44,191 nucleotides of DNA from Marinilabiliaceae bacterium (GTDB lineage Bacteria > Bacteroidota > Bacteroidia > Bacteroidales > Marinilabiliaceae). The stretch covers positions 1-44,191 of the forward strand of contig JABUTU010000007.1 in the NCBI GenBank assembly GCA_021443545.1. The letters are read 5' to 3'. Position numbers and translations under genes: made by a program. Positions 17,056-25,697 of the stretch are shown piece after piece. The first letter of the stretch is position 1. Every line of letters begins with the position of its first letter. The notes beneath the pieces are model-generated. The model made no database searches. It saw only the letters and a list, made by a program, of their open reading frames with translations, and had not been told where the DNA came from.

Positions 17056-17646
17056 TTATTTCTTTGGATACATGCTCAATATGAAGTCGCGCCCAATAGT
17101 ACCCTTTGGCGATTTCTCCGCTATGCTTCGGCACTGCTCCTCATAGAACTGGCGATATGCTTTGACAGAATCTCGGAGGCAGTTGGCTGAGATTGTATCA
17201 CCTTCTGACTTAAACCTTGCAATCACTTGGTTCTTCTCAACGATGACTCTGTTAGCATATATTGCAAAATCTTTCCATTGTTGCAAGAGTTCATTCTGAG
17301 GTGTACCACCGCCAACACTCGTTGAGTCTATCACGACATTAATTGTTCCGGGTTCTGTAACGACCAAAAGATTTTGCGTCCCATAACGCATGTGCCAATC
17401 AATTCGAATGTCAGCCACATACTCCTCAGAGCCTACAAAACGAAACTTCATGTCGCGTATCAGAAAAGAATCAACACCCACAACCGCCTTGACACTATCA
17501 TCCACAGGCACGAGGAATACCCATTGTCCCTCAAGACGTGCTTGTTTCACCTCTCCATTGATAATAAACTCATGAGAGTTTTTGGTACAACACGATTGGA
17601 AAACAAATATCAATAGAAGAGTAACGCCAATAATAATTCTGTTCAT
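17056..17646 (-). CDS. DUF4369-type lipoprotein without a thioredoxin domain
   Basis: A 196-residue protein with signal FVFQSC (Cys19). Residues 27-115 form a beta-rich domain (FIINGEVKQARLEGQWVFLV, ending in LLVVTEPGTINVVID) like the N-terminal DUF4369 domain that in Bacteroidetes usually precedes a TlpA-like thioredoxin. Here a helical segment (about 125-175) follows and the protein ends at MYPKK without a CxxC domain. The reading frame is clean, so this is a natural short form, not an evident frameshift. It is the first gene of the operon and probably sits in the periplasm with the haem-propeller lipoproteins. Confidence 0.65.
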   Translation of the reverse strand: MNRIIIGVTLLLIFVFQSCCTKNSHEFIINGEVKQARLEGQWVFLVPVDDSVKAVVGVDSFLIRDMKFRFVGSEEYVADIRIDWHMRYGTQNLLVVTEPGTINVVIDSTSVGGGTPQNELLQQWKDFAIYANRVIVEKNQVIARFKSEGDTISANCLRDSVKAYRQFYEEQCRSIAEKSPKGTIGRDFILSMYPKK

Positions 17647-17722
17647 CTCCTTTTATAGCTATTAAAATTCTATGCAGAGTTAGTCAAAAAATGACAACAA
17701 AGCAACTAAGAGTATGAATCCA

Positions 17723-17730
17723 CAAATATA
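17723..17730 (-). promoter_or_regulatory. possible -7 element for the haem-propeller operon
   Basis: The minus strand reads TATATTTG, matching TAnnTTTG, about 77 bases before the first gene of the operon and just after the upstream terminator. The -33 TTTG is not seen at 19 bases. Confidence 0.35.
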
Positions 17731-17736
17731 ATATAT

Positions 17737-17770
17737 CAAAGAGGGGCCCAAGCTTTCGCTTGGTTCCCTC
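17737..17770 (-). terminator. hairpin terminator after the Trp-rich lipoprotein gene
   Basis: GAGGG and CCAAGC pair with GCTTGG and CCCTC around a GAAA tetraloop and a small internal mismatch (arms 17741-17753 and 17758-17770). The following TTTGAT is a weak T-run, so readthrough into the next operon is possible. Confidence 0.55.
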
Positions 17771-17795
17771 CTTAATTACAAAGTATTATGAATGA

Positions 17796-19280
17796 TTATT
17801 TCTTACCGAAAGACCACCATGTGCACTCTGACCAGCCACCTGTCCCTTCATCAGCATAGATGAGGATAAGTTGACTTCCTGAGACATGACCTATCTCAAA
17901 CGACTGAGGAGTGAATCCTCCCTTATTGATTGCATAAGGCCAAAGGATAGCACCCTCTGATGTGCTGAGTGTTCCCTTGCTGAAATGGTCAGCATTAGGA
18001 GTCATATCAAGCGACCAAGTACCCTCATTTAACACCGCACCGTCCTTGTCGTATTTGACAATTGAACCATCCTCGTTAAATGACATATATGCAGTCGAAT
18101 ACTCCTCGCCTGTTATGGCACCAGCTGCCGAATGCTGAAGTTGCGTAGAGAACTTATCAGCGCACGCACCATCTTCGAGACCACAGCCCCACCAAGCACC
18201 ATTAATACCATCGCCAGCCGATTGTTCACCTGCCAAATAGCCACCATTACCCCAAACAGCTCCACCGTTTACAGATGTAGGCTTCCAAGTCCAATCAGAT
18301 GATGTCAGGAATCCCTCTGCATCGTCGTCACTTGCAAATGACCACCAGGTACACTCTGACCAGCCGCCTGTACCCTCATCAGCGTAGATGAGAACCATAC
18401 GGTCGACAGAGAGATAAGCTACCTCGAAACTCTCAGGGGTGAAACCACCCTTGTTGATAGCATATGGCCATAGGATAGCACCAGCAGATGTTTTCAGATA
18501 AGCCATGTTGCCATTAGCATCAATTGCCTCACCATTTTTATAATCCGTCAGTTGGAAGGTTCCTGAGTTTAACTTGTTTCCATCTTTGTCATATTTCGTC
18601 AGTGAACCATCTTCATTGAACACCATATAGGCTGTTGAATACTCCTCACCAGTGATAGCTCCTGCTGCTGAGTGCTGAAGCTGCTTACTGAACTTATCGG
18701 CGCACTCTCCGTCTTCAAGACCACAGCCCCACCAGGCGCCATTGATGTCGGCACCACCTGCCTGTGCACCTGCCTGATAACCAGCATTACCCCAAACAGC
18801 ACCGCCATTAGCTGATGTAGCAGACCACTTCCACTTCTTTGAACCATTATTAGAACATAACAGTTTATCGCCTGCAGATAGTTCCGCAGCAACCTGAAGA
18901 GTAAACTGATGAGATGCGACAGTCTCTATTCCATTAGGGTTAATGTAACGGAAATATATTGTCTGATTCGGGTCAGAGCCTCGAAGCGGGACATAATTGA
19001 AGACACCAGCACTACGTGCCGAAGAGAGTCTGAATTCTGAACCATCAGGCTTGATATAATATATCACAACACTCGAAGCGTTAGGAATGTCAAACTTGAT
19101 AAAGTTACCATCTGCTGCTGGCTGGGTACACTGCTCATCATTGTATTGTGAGAATATAGCTCCCGAAAGCAACTCCTCAGAAGAAACGACATCAACTGAG
19201 AATGATCCATCTTCCTTGATTGGGTCGCACGAAGCTAATAATCCCAGAGCTAAGGCTGATATTAAAAATATTCTATTCAT
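17796..19280 (-). CDS. surface lipoprotein with two near-identical Trp-rich domains
   Basis: A 494-residue protein encoded 22 bases after susD, in the place of SusE/F-type glycan-binding lipoproteins. The signal ends in LLASC (Cys18), followed by DPIKED, an acidic stretch consistent with surface export. Residues 25-130 form a beta-sandwich-like domain. Two copies of a ~165-residue domain follow (about 150-315 and 330-491), sharing GGAVWGN, GAWWGCGLEDG, LQHSAAGAITGEEYSTAYM, AILWPYAINKGGFTP and ADEGTGGWSECTWWSF. I do not recognise the domain. The aromatic-rich, duplicated layout suggests ligand (probably glycan) binding with avidity. Confidence 0.75.
   Translation of the reverse strand: MNRIFLISALALGLLASCDPIKEDGSFSVDVVSSEELLSGAIFSQYNDEQCTQPAADGNFIKFDIPNASSVVIYYIKPDGSEFRLSSARSAGVFNYVPLRGSDPNQTIYFRYINPNGIETVASHQFTLQVAAELSAGDKLLCSNNGSKKWKWSATSANGGAVWGNAGYQAGAQAGGADINGAWWGCGLEDGECADKFSKQLQHSAAGAITGEEYSTAYMVFNEDGSLTKYDKDGNKLNSGTFQLTDYKNGEAIDANGNMAYLKTSAGAILWPYAINKGGFTPESFEVAYLSVDRMVLIYADEGTGGWSECTWWSFASDDDAEGFLTSSDWTWKPTSVNGGAVWGNGGYLAGEQSAGDGINGAWWGCGLEDGACADKFSTQLQHSAAGAITGEEYSTAYMSFNEDGSIVKYDKDGAVLNEGTWSLDMTPNADHFSKGTLSTSEGAILWPYAINKGGFTPQSFEIGHVSGSQLILIYADEGTGGWSECTWWSFGKK
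17808..18293 (-). repeat. second copy of an intragenic duplication
   Basis: Encodes the C-terminal Trp-rich domain (residues 330-491). It matches 18336-18833 closely at DNA level as well (for example the CACTCTGACCAGCC segment recurs), so the duplication looks recent or gene-converted. Confidence 0.8.
18336..18833 (-). repeat. first copy of an intragenic duplication
   Basis: Encodes residues 150-315 of the lipoprotein. It differs from the second copy mainly by a short variable stretch around residues 243-262 (TDYKNGEAIDANG). Confidence 0.8.
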
Positions 19281-19302
19281 TGTTTCGTTGTTCTTTTAGA
19301 AA

Positions 19303-21141
19303 TTAATAAACAGGAGTGCCCGACATATTCCAATCGCTCATGAGGTCATCTCCCCAGCCCGCATTCTGTTTGAGGACTGAAGCGTCATCTATATTTCTGA
19401 TCTGAGCAGGCGGAATAGGCAAGAAACCATTTGTCTGGGAATAACGCTTTGCCCAACTTGAGCTTGCATGGTGCATTGTTGTCCATGTTCCCATATAGTT
19501 CACAGTCGAACCATCTTGTTTCTGAAGAGCTGTAGCAGCAAACGAGCCTTCACCCGTGTCTTTGCCCGACCAACGACGGATGTCATTGAAACGAATGCCC
19601 TCTCCATATAACTCCCAGCGGCGCTCGCTCTGAATATTATCCCATGAGTATGCAATCTCAGGAAGACCCGCTCTCGCACGTACTTTATTCATCTCAGAAG
19701 CATCGCCTGTAAGCTCTGTATACATTAACATAACATCCGAAAGACGAAGAAGGATGATATCAGCAAAGTGGTCGCCCTGAAATGAATTGCCATTGTTGTT
19801 GGCTACTGTTGAGTTCTTTGAACGATAAACACCCCACCAAGTGTATGCCTTCGTGTTGTCAGACCATGTCGATTCATTACATGTCACCGACATCCACTTC
19901 TTATTGTAGAAACCTGTCTCCTCAGAACATGATGTAGTATATGCAAATTTCTCAAGTTCTTCATCACATACCAGGACTGTGGCTCTCTTTCTGGGGTCGC
20001 TATTAGACCATTCGCCAACTGAGTTGTAGTTGAATGTAGCCTGTCCCCATCCTTGTCCAAATGGGAATGTAGCCTGCCCACCATTCACATTTCCAGAAGC
20101 ATCTTCGTCACAACGCAGAGAACAATAGAGTGAAGTCATATTGGTGAAACCCATACCGATTGTACCATTCCATGATGCCATATTTCCAAACTGAACCTGG
20201 AAGATCTGCTCTTCATTTCCATTACCAGCCCATGTTGACGCGAGGTCTCTAACAAATGGATAGTCTGGAGATGTGAGTTCGTTGGTATACTGCCACAAGA
20301 GACGGAAATCTGACAAGAGCTTGTAACCGCCATTATCGATACAATCTCTAAGAGCCTTCTCAACATCGCTCTTCGAGAGGTTTCCTGTAACACCCTCCTG
20401 CTGAGGAAGAACTACCTCTGCAAGATTTGCTGATTTAAGCTCCCCAGCTTTCTTGTAGAATCCCTGATAGAACATATATGCACGTGCCAGATAACCCTCT
20501 GCAGCTCCTTTCGTTGCATGACCATCACCCTGTTGGGTTGCACCATGCTGCATCAGATTCATAGCAGAGACAAAGTCGGCAAGGATATGAGGGAATGTCA
20601 CCTCTTCAGCACTAACCTGAGGGCATGGGTCTGGGGCTGCTGCCGACCAGTATGCGGGGATATCGCCCCAGAACTGAACGCCCCACAGATAGTAGAGACC
20701 ACGCATAAAATATGCCTCACCAAGCAACTGATTACGTGTTGCCTCCTGACCAGTCCAGTCGAAGGCATCGACAGCATAGATTATGGCATTTGCACGAGCT
20801 ATACCAACATATGTACTATGCCATGCGGTCTCAAAGAGAGCATCCTTATTACTCATCAGGTGGCCTATAGCATGACTCTCCACATCGCCTGTTCCACCAG
20901 CGCCATTAGAATCGTCCGACATGATATTCCAAACAAACCAAGGAGTCTGTAATGGGTCGTTACAATACTGGTTCATCACGCCATATAGCGCTGCCAGCTC
21001 TTTATTGAGGTCTGCAGGAGCAGCTGGATAGTTGCTTGTGTTCGCCTCAGTATAGTTATAAGAGTCGAGGAAGTCCTCACACGATGTAAGTGTAAATACT
21101 ACCGCGGCTGCCATCCAAAATATCTTTTTCATATAATTCAT
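19303..21141 (-). CDS. SusD/RagB-family outer-membrane lipoprotein
   Basis: A 612-residue substrate-binding partner of the adjacent SusC-like transporter. The signal ends in LTSC (Cys21 counting from the first Met) and is followed by EDFLDSY, the usual SusD N-terminus and acidic export signal. TPR-like helices with AYFMRGLYYLWGVQFWGDIPAY and the C-terminal signature RRWELYGEGIRFNDIRRW are diagnostic. It starts 12 bases after the susC stop. A second ATG three codons in (21132) is an equally good start. The substrate cannot be read from the sequence. Confidence 0.95.
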   Translation of the reverse strand: MNYMKKIFWMAAAVVFTLTSCEDFLDSYNYTEANTSNYPAAPADLNKELAALYGVMNQYCNDPLQTPWFVWNIMSDDSNGAGGTGDVESHAIGHLMSNKDALFETAWHSTYVGIARANAIIYAVDAFDWTGQEATRNQLLGEAYFMRGLYYLWGVQFWGDIPAYWSAAAPDPCPQVSAEEVTFPHILADFVSAMNLMQHGATQQGDGHATKGAAEGYLARAYMFYQGFYKKAGELKSANLAEVVLPQQEGVTGNLSKSDVEKALRDCIDNGGYKLLSDFRLLWQYTNELTSPDYPFVRDLASTWAGNGNEEQIFQVQFGNMASWNGTIGMGFTNMTSLYCSLRCDEDASGNVNGGQATFPFGQGWGQATFNYNSVGEWSNSDPRKRATVLVCDEELEKFAYTTSCSEETGFYNKKWMSVTCNESTWSDNTKAYTWWGVYRSKNSTVANNNGNSFQGDHFADIILLRLSDVMLMYTELTGDASEMNKVRARAGLPEIAYSWDNIQSERRWELYGEGIRFNDIRRWSGKDTGEGSFAATALQKQDGSTVNYMGTWTTMHHASSSWAKRYSQTNGFLPIPPAQIRNIDDASVLKQNAGWGDDLMSDWNMSGTPVY

Positions 21142-21153
21142 CTTATAATGAGA

Positions 21154-24100
21154 TTAGAACTTGATGCTTGCACCAATAATGAACGTACGTGCTGAAGGAT
21201 AGAGACCTACATCAAGACCGCGTGCCCATGAATTGGCTGTACCCGCATTAGAACCACACTCTGGGTCGACACCATCATAACTGGTAAATGTAAACAGATT
21301 CTGCCCCTGTACATAGAGTCGTAACTGCTGGAATGGACTCTTGAAAGCCTTACATAAATCATAACCGAGAGTTACATTCTGAATCTTGAAGTAGTCGGCA
21401 TCTTGCATATAGTATGATGAAACCCACTGATTATTCTCCGAACCTACGACAAGTCGTGGTGCTGTATTGCTCGTACCCTCACCATGCCAACGGTCAAGAA
21501 CACTTGTTGTATAGTGGAGATATTGGTTTGCTAAGAGAGCAGTACGATAACACTGCATAATCTGATGACCAAAAGCTCCAGAACCAGCAACACTGAAATC
21601 CAGACCCTTGTATGAAATGCCCAAACTTACACCAAGAGTCAGGTCAGGATTAGGATCACCTATCTCATGACGGTCGCCATCAAGTGTTATAGAGCCATCA
21701 TTATTGAAATCATCCCATATCATATCGCCAGGCTGTGCATTAGCTAAAACAGCTTTACCCGCAGCGCGTGCAGCGTCAATCTGTGCCTGATTCTGCCAGA
21801 TACCACTATATGACATACCACTGAAGTATCCGATAGGATGACCTACCTCAACGAGTGATACATATGACGAGTTCTGGAATAGAGAACTTGAGATACCATC
21901 GCCTATCTTACCAGAAGCAGTCGCAAGACGTGTAACCTCGTTCTTGTTATATGCGCCATTGACATTCACATTATACTGGAGGTCATCGCCGATGTAATTA
22001 TTCCATGACAATGCAAGTTCAATACCAGTGTTCTCTACATCACCGCCATTGATATATGCTGGTTCCTCATAGCCAAGAATATCGTTAAGCGGAGCCTGCA
22101 CAAGCCAGTCCTTTGTGGTCTTCTTATACCAATCGAAGTTAATTCCTAAGTGATCTCCGATAATACGTGCATCAAAACCGATGTTCAGCTGCTCTGATGT
22201 CTCCCATGTTACATCTTCATTAGGTACATTTTTAGCATACGCACCTGTCTGATAAACGCCATTGATAGTATTAGCCATATCACTGCTGAACTTATAGCCA
22301 TAATCGGCATACTCTGTTGGAGAGAATGCAATGTTAGAGAGATAGTAGAAATTGCCAATGTTGCAGTTACCATTCTGACCCCAGCTACCTCGAATCTTGA
22401 AGTAACTCATCACGTCCGAGATACCCTCCATAAAACTCTCTGATGTAAGAACCCAGCCTGCACTTGCAGATGGGAAGATACCCCAGCGGTTTCCTCTTGA
22501 GAAATTGGAAGATCCATCAGCACGAACAGTCACTGTCGCCATATACTTCTCATCGAAGTTCCAGTTAAGACGACCGAAGAACGAGGCTATACTACCCTGC
22601 TCAGGCGAGTCATAACCACTATATCCCGTCACATTACTGAAGTTACTCATTACGGAATAGTTCCAGCCATTAAGAACCAATGAGTTTACGACGTCAGCTC
22701 CGTCTGAAGCAGTCATAGAAAGACCCGTACTCCACTTTGATTTCTCGTACGATTGGCCAAACATAACGTCGAAAGCATTCTTACCAAGAAGTGGCAAGGT
22801 ATAGGTCAGAGTATTCTCGAGCGTAAGACTTGAACCCTGGTTTTGGCTCTGTGAGAGTCCATAGTTATCACTTGCGTTGGTGCTACTTGAAGAGAACGGC
22901 ATCGACAGCGAGCGATTGTTGCTACCACTAAAACCAGTATTCAACTGACCGCGATACTTGAGCCCTTTGATTGGCTCAATAATCCAATAGAGAGTTGCAC
23001 CAAAACCAAAGTCGCGATTACGGTTAAGAGAACTGAACTGACCATTAAGGAAGCCATTGAGAGGGTTGCTGTATATCATCGTACTGAAGCCAGCACCATC
23101 TTCATTATAGCTGGCAACCTTTCCATCCTCTTTATATGCAGGAACAAGAGGAGATGCACTATAGACACCCTGCATAATATTCCAGTAGCCATTACCCTCT
23201 GGGAGGTCATGACTTGAATGATACCAATATGATATGTTCTCACCAACTGTGATAATATCATGGTCAGCACCCTTCAGGAAGATGTGCTCTGAGTTGATAC
23301 GTCCACCGTATCGCTTGTAGTCAGAAGCATTGTCACCTCCCATGATACCCTCGTTTGAGCTATAGTTGATACTCATTGAGAACTTGCTCACATCGTTACC
23401 ACCTGTCAGCGTCACATCGTGGCTCGTCTGAAATGCATTCTTATTCTCATACTCCTTAAACCAGTCAGTCCCAGTCCAGCCCGCTTCAACCTTATCAAGG
23501 ACAGCCTTAGGAACAAGAGATGCCCAGTCAGTAGCCGTTCCATATGTATTGAAGTTTGTCTCATTGATAACTTGCATATACTGCTGAGCTGTCAGGGTTC
23601 CTGGAACTTTATAGGCATTTGACCAACCTACATAGCCATCATACTGAATGGATAGTTTTCCTGCCTTACCCTGTTTTGTGGTGACAAGAATCACACCATT
23701 TGCTGCACGCGCACCGTAAATAGCAGCAGAAGCAGCATCTTTCAGTATGTCAATAGACTCGATATCATTAGGATTAAGGCCATTTAAACCATCATCAGCT
23801 GTACCACTATTAACGCCATCAATAATGAGAAGCGGAGATGAGTTTCCGATTGTACCGACACCGCGGATACTTACCTTAAATCCTTTTCCTGGCTGTGAAG
23901 AGGACTGAGTAATCTGAACACCAGGCGACTTCGACTGCATAGCGGTCAATGCGTTTGTTGTGTTCATCTTAGAAATCTCCTCGCCCTTAACCTGAACAGT
24001 AGCACCTGTCACAAGTTTCTTCTTCATGGTACCATAACCGACAACGACTACGGCATCGAGTTCTGTCATCTCAGGGTCCAATTGAACATTGATAGCTCCA

Positions 24101-24369
24101 GCTCCTTTGACAAGTTGTTCTTGTGAGATGTAACCAATGAAAGAGAATTGAAGATTTGCCCCTACTGGAGCATTGATTGAATAGTTACCATCGAAATCAG
24201 TGATGGTTCCCGAGGTCGTGCCTGCAACAACAACATTAACACCTGGAATAGGCGCACTGTTCTCATCAATCACCCGACCTGTTACCTTTACCTCGTTTTG
24301 AGCCCATAGAGTTTGAAATCCAAGGAACAAACACAAAAGTAAAGACACGATTCGTGAATTACTTTTCAT
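21154..24369 (-). CDS. SusC/RagA-family TonB-dependent transporter
   Basis: A 1071-residue outer-membrane protein that imports a ligand delivered by its SusD partner using TonB energy. Order: signal peptide ending LWAQ; carboxypeptidase-regulatory-like domain (VTGRVIDENSAPIPGVNVVV through DFDGNYSI, about 29-95); TonB-box/plug entry AVVVVGYGTMKKKLVTGA; plug motif GTIGNSSPLLIIDGV and DAASAAIYGARAANGVILVTTK; then the barrel, ending in SARTFIIGASIKF. The length is typical of the SusC class. It is the first gene of a three-gene unit with susD and a Trp-rich lipoprotein. No sigma/anti-sigma, hybrid sensor or hydrolase gene is adjacent. Confidence 0.97.
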   Translation of the reverse strand: MKSNSRIVSLLLCLFLGFQTLWAQNEVKVTGRVIDENSAPIPGVNVVVAGTTSGTITDFDGNYSINAPVGANLQFSFIGYISQEQLVKGAGAINVQLDPEMTELDAVVVVGYGTMKKKLVTGATVQVKGEEISKMNTTNALTAMQSKSPGVQITQSSSQPGKGFKVSIRGVGTIGNSSPLLIIDGVNSGTADDGLNGLNPNDIESIDILKDAASAAIYGARAANGVILVTTKQGKAGKLSIQYDGYVGWSNAYKVPGTLTAQQYMQVINETNFNTYGTATDWASLVPKAVLDKVEAGWTGTDWFKEYENKNAFQTSHDVTLTGGNDVSKFSMSINYSSNEGIMGGDNASDYKRYGGRINSEHIFLKGADHDIITVGENISYWYHSSHDLPEGNGYWNIMQGVYSASPLVPAYKEDGKVASYNEDGAGFSTMIYSNPLNGFLNGQFSSLNRNRDFGFGATLYWIIEPIKGLKYRGQLNTGFSGSNNRSLSMPFSSSSTNASDNYGLSQSQNQGSSLTLENTLTYTLPLLGKNAFDVMFGQSYEKSKWSTGLSMTASDGADVVNSLVLNGWNYSVMSNFSNVTGYSGYDSPEQGSIASFFGRLNWNFDEKYMATVTVRADGSSNFSRGNRWGIFPSASAGWVLTSESFMEGISDVMSYFKIRGSWGQNGNCNIGNFYYLSNIAFSPTEYADYGYKFSSDMANTINGVYQTGAYAKNVPNEDVTWETSEQLNIGFDARIIGDHLGINFDWYKKTTKDWLVQAPLNDILGYEEPAYINGGDVENTGIELALSWNNYIGDDLQYNVNVNGAYNKNEVTRLATASGKIGDGISSSLFQNSSYVSLVEVGHPIGYFSGMSYSGIWQNQAQIDAARAAGKAVLANAQPGDMIWDDFNNDGSITLDGDRHEIGDPNPDLTLGVSLGISYKGLDFSVAGSGAFGHQIMQCYRTALLANQYLHYTTSVLDRWHGEGTSNTAPRLVVGSENNQWVSSYYMQDADYFKIQNVTLGYDLCKAFKSPFQQLRLYVQGQNLFTFTSYDGVDPECGSNAGTANSWARGLDVGLYPSARTFIIGASIKF

Positions 24370-24437
24370 AAATACTATTTTACTGTATGTATAGATTGAA
24401 TTTTATCAAAACAGACCGTTGTCTATTCTGACAAGTG

Positions 24438-24445
24438 CAAAGTTA
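24438..24445 (-). promoter_or_regulatory. possible -7 element for susC
   Basis: The minus strand reads TAACTTTGC, identical to the -7 box of the rplM operon promoter, about 70 bases before the susC ATG. A -33 TTTG is not seen at the expected spacing. Confidence 0.4.
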
Positions 24446-24540
24446 GGTGTGAAGAGATTGTATGTCTAATACTATTTTGACTTAATGTGATACTTTTAAT
24501 GCATTTTTTAACAAAATTACACACAACTAATAGATAGTAC

Positions 24541-24576
24541 AAAAAAACCTTCCTGCCGCAATTGGCAAGAAGGTTT
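24541..24576 (-). terminator. intrinsic terminator of the rplM-rpsI-rpsB-tsf operon
   Basis: A 13-bp stem with one G-U pair (24545-24557 with 24564-24576), followed on the minus strand by seven Ts. It is 22 bases after the tsf stop codon. Confidence 0.9.
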
Positions 24577-24598
24577 ATTTTAAAGGGGTAATAATCTA

Positions 24599-25594
24599 TT
24601 AATTACCGAGGCTGAGACGACGGAGGTCAGTTGCCTTGAGGCCCTTACTTGCCTCTTCGAATACCTGAGCCATAGTCTTCTTATTGTCTTTTACTGACTC
24701 CTGCTCCATCAAGGTGCTCTCCTTGAAGAACTTGTTCAGACGACCCTTAGCGATGTTCTGAACCATTGCCTCTGGGAGGTTTGCAGCCTTCTCTGCTGCA
24801 ACTTTAGCCTTGAGATCACGAATCTCCTGAGCTTGAGCCTCAGTGATATTGCCCTTCATGATACCCTCATTGATATGCTCCTCGTTTTCAGCGATGTAGA
24901 GGTTGAATCCAGCCTTCTTAAGAGCCTGCTCAACAGCGCCCTTAACCTGCTCCTCCTTAGTCTTCTCAATAGCGACCTCGAGCTCGTGGTCAATTGTTGC
25001 TTGAGGAACGCTCTCTCTGTCGACAGCGATAGGCGACATAGCAGCAATCTGCATTGCTGCATCTTTACCAACTTGAGCATCAACGCCAGCCTGGTTGAAA
25101 CCAACGAGTGTTGCGAGTTTATTACCGAAGTGGATATATGAAGCAACAGTCTCAGCCTTGATTATTTCGTATGCTGCGAGATCAATCTTTTCGCCGATGA
25201 CACCGCTCTGACGTGTGACAAGATCAGCTACTGTTGCTTCCTCCATAGGAAGAGCCTTGAGAGCCTCGATATCAGCAGGCTGCTTAGCGATAGCGATATC
25301 AAGAACCTGATTAGCAAATGCAACGAAGCTTTCGTTCTTTGCTACGAAGTCAGTCTCACAGTTGATGATGATAGCAGCACCGAAGTTGCGAGCCTCATTA
25401 GTACGAGCGAGAGCGACACCTTCTGTTGCCTCGCGGTCGGCACGTTTGCTTGCAATCTGCTGACCACGCTTACGGATGAGGTCAATAGCCTTATCGAAAT
25501 CACCCTCAGCCTCTGTGAGAGCCTTTTTGCAGTCCATCATACCTGCACCAGTCATTTTGCGCAGTTTATTGACGTCTTGTGCTGTAATAGCCAT
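24599..25594 (-). CDS. tsf: translation elongation factor Ts
   Basis: Guanine-nucleotide exchange factor for EF-Tu. The N-terminal UBA-like domain reads MAITAQDVNKLRKMTGAGMM then DCKKALTEAEGDFDKAIDLI, and the core has NCETDFVAKNESFVAFA with the TDFVA motif contacting EF-Tu. Its 331 residues exceed the ~280 of E. coli, as in other Bacteroidetes. It lies about 100 bases after rpsB, with a hairpin in the gap, and ends the ribosomal operon. Confidence 0.98.
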   Translation of the reverse strand: MAITAQDVNKLRKMTGAGMMDCKKALTEAEGDFDKAIDLIRKRGQQIASKRADREATEGVALARTNEARNFGAAIIINCETDFVAKNESFVAFANQVLDIAIAKQPADIEALKALPMEEATVADLVTRQSGVIGEKIDLAAYEIIKAETVASYIHFGNKLATLVGFNQAGVDAQVGKDAAMQIAAMSPIAVDRESVPQATIDHELEVAIEKTKEEQVKGAVEQALKKAGFNLYIAENEEHINEGIMKGNITEAQAQEIRDLKAKVAAEKAANLPEAMVQNIAKGRLNKFFKESTLMEQESVKDNKKTMAQVFEEASKGLKATDLRRLSLGN

Positions 25595-25625
25595 AATATT
25601 ATATTTTAAATTGTTACTTTATAAA

Positions 25626-25668
25626 AATACGAGGAACGACTCTCAGTCGAGTAATCGTACCCCGTATT
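25626..25668 (-). promoter_or_regulatory. compound hairpin between rpsB and tsf
   Basis: AATACG (25626-25631) pairs with CGTATT (25663-25668), extended by two G-C pairs after one mismatch, and encloses CGACT-CTC-AGTCG (25637-25649). There is no T-run on the minus strand. It may tune tsf expression or be an RNA-processing site. Confidence 0.4.
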
Positions 25669-25697
25669 ATAAGTCAGAAGGAATAAATTCCTAAGGA

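Noticed and set aside
17051-17134. 28-residue N-terminal extension of the first DUF6057-like protein
   Set aside because: It would overlap the preceding gene, whereas the ATG at 17050 is 6 bases after its stop and begins just before the first membrane span.
7727-17646. Three cassettes as an assembly artefact
   Set aside because: The paralogues are clearly diverged in length and sequence, so they are old duplications, not a misassembled repeat.
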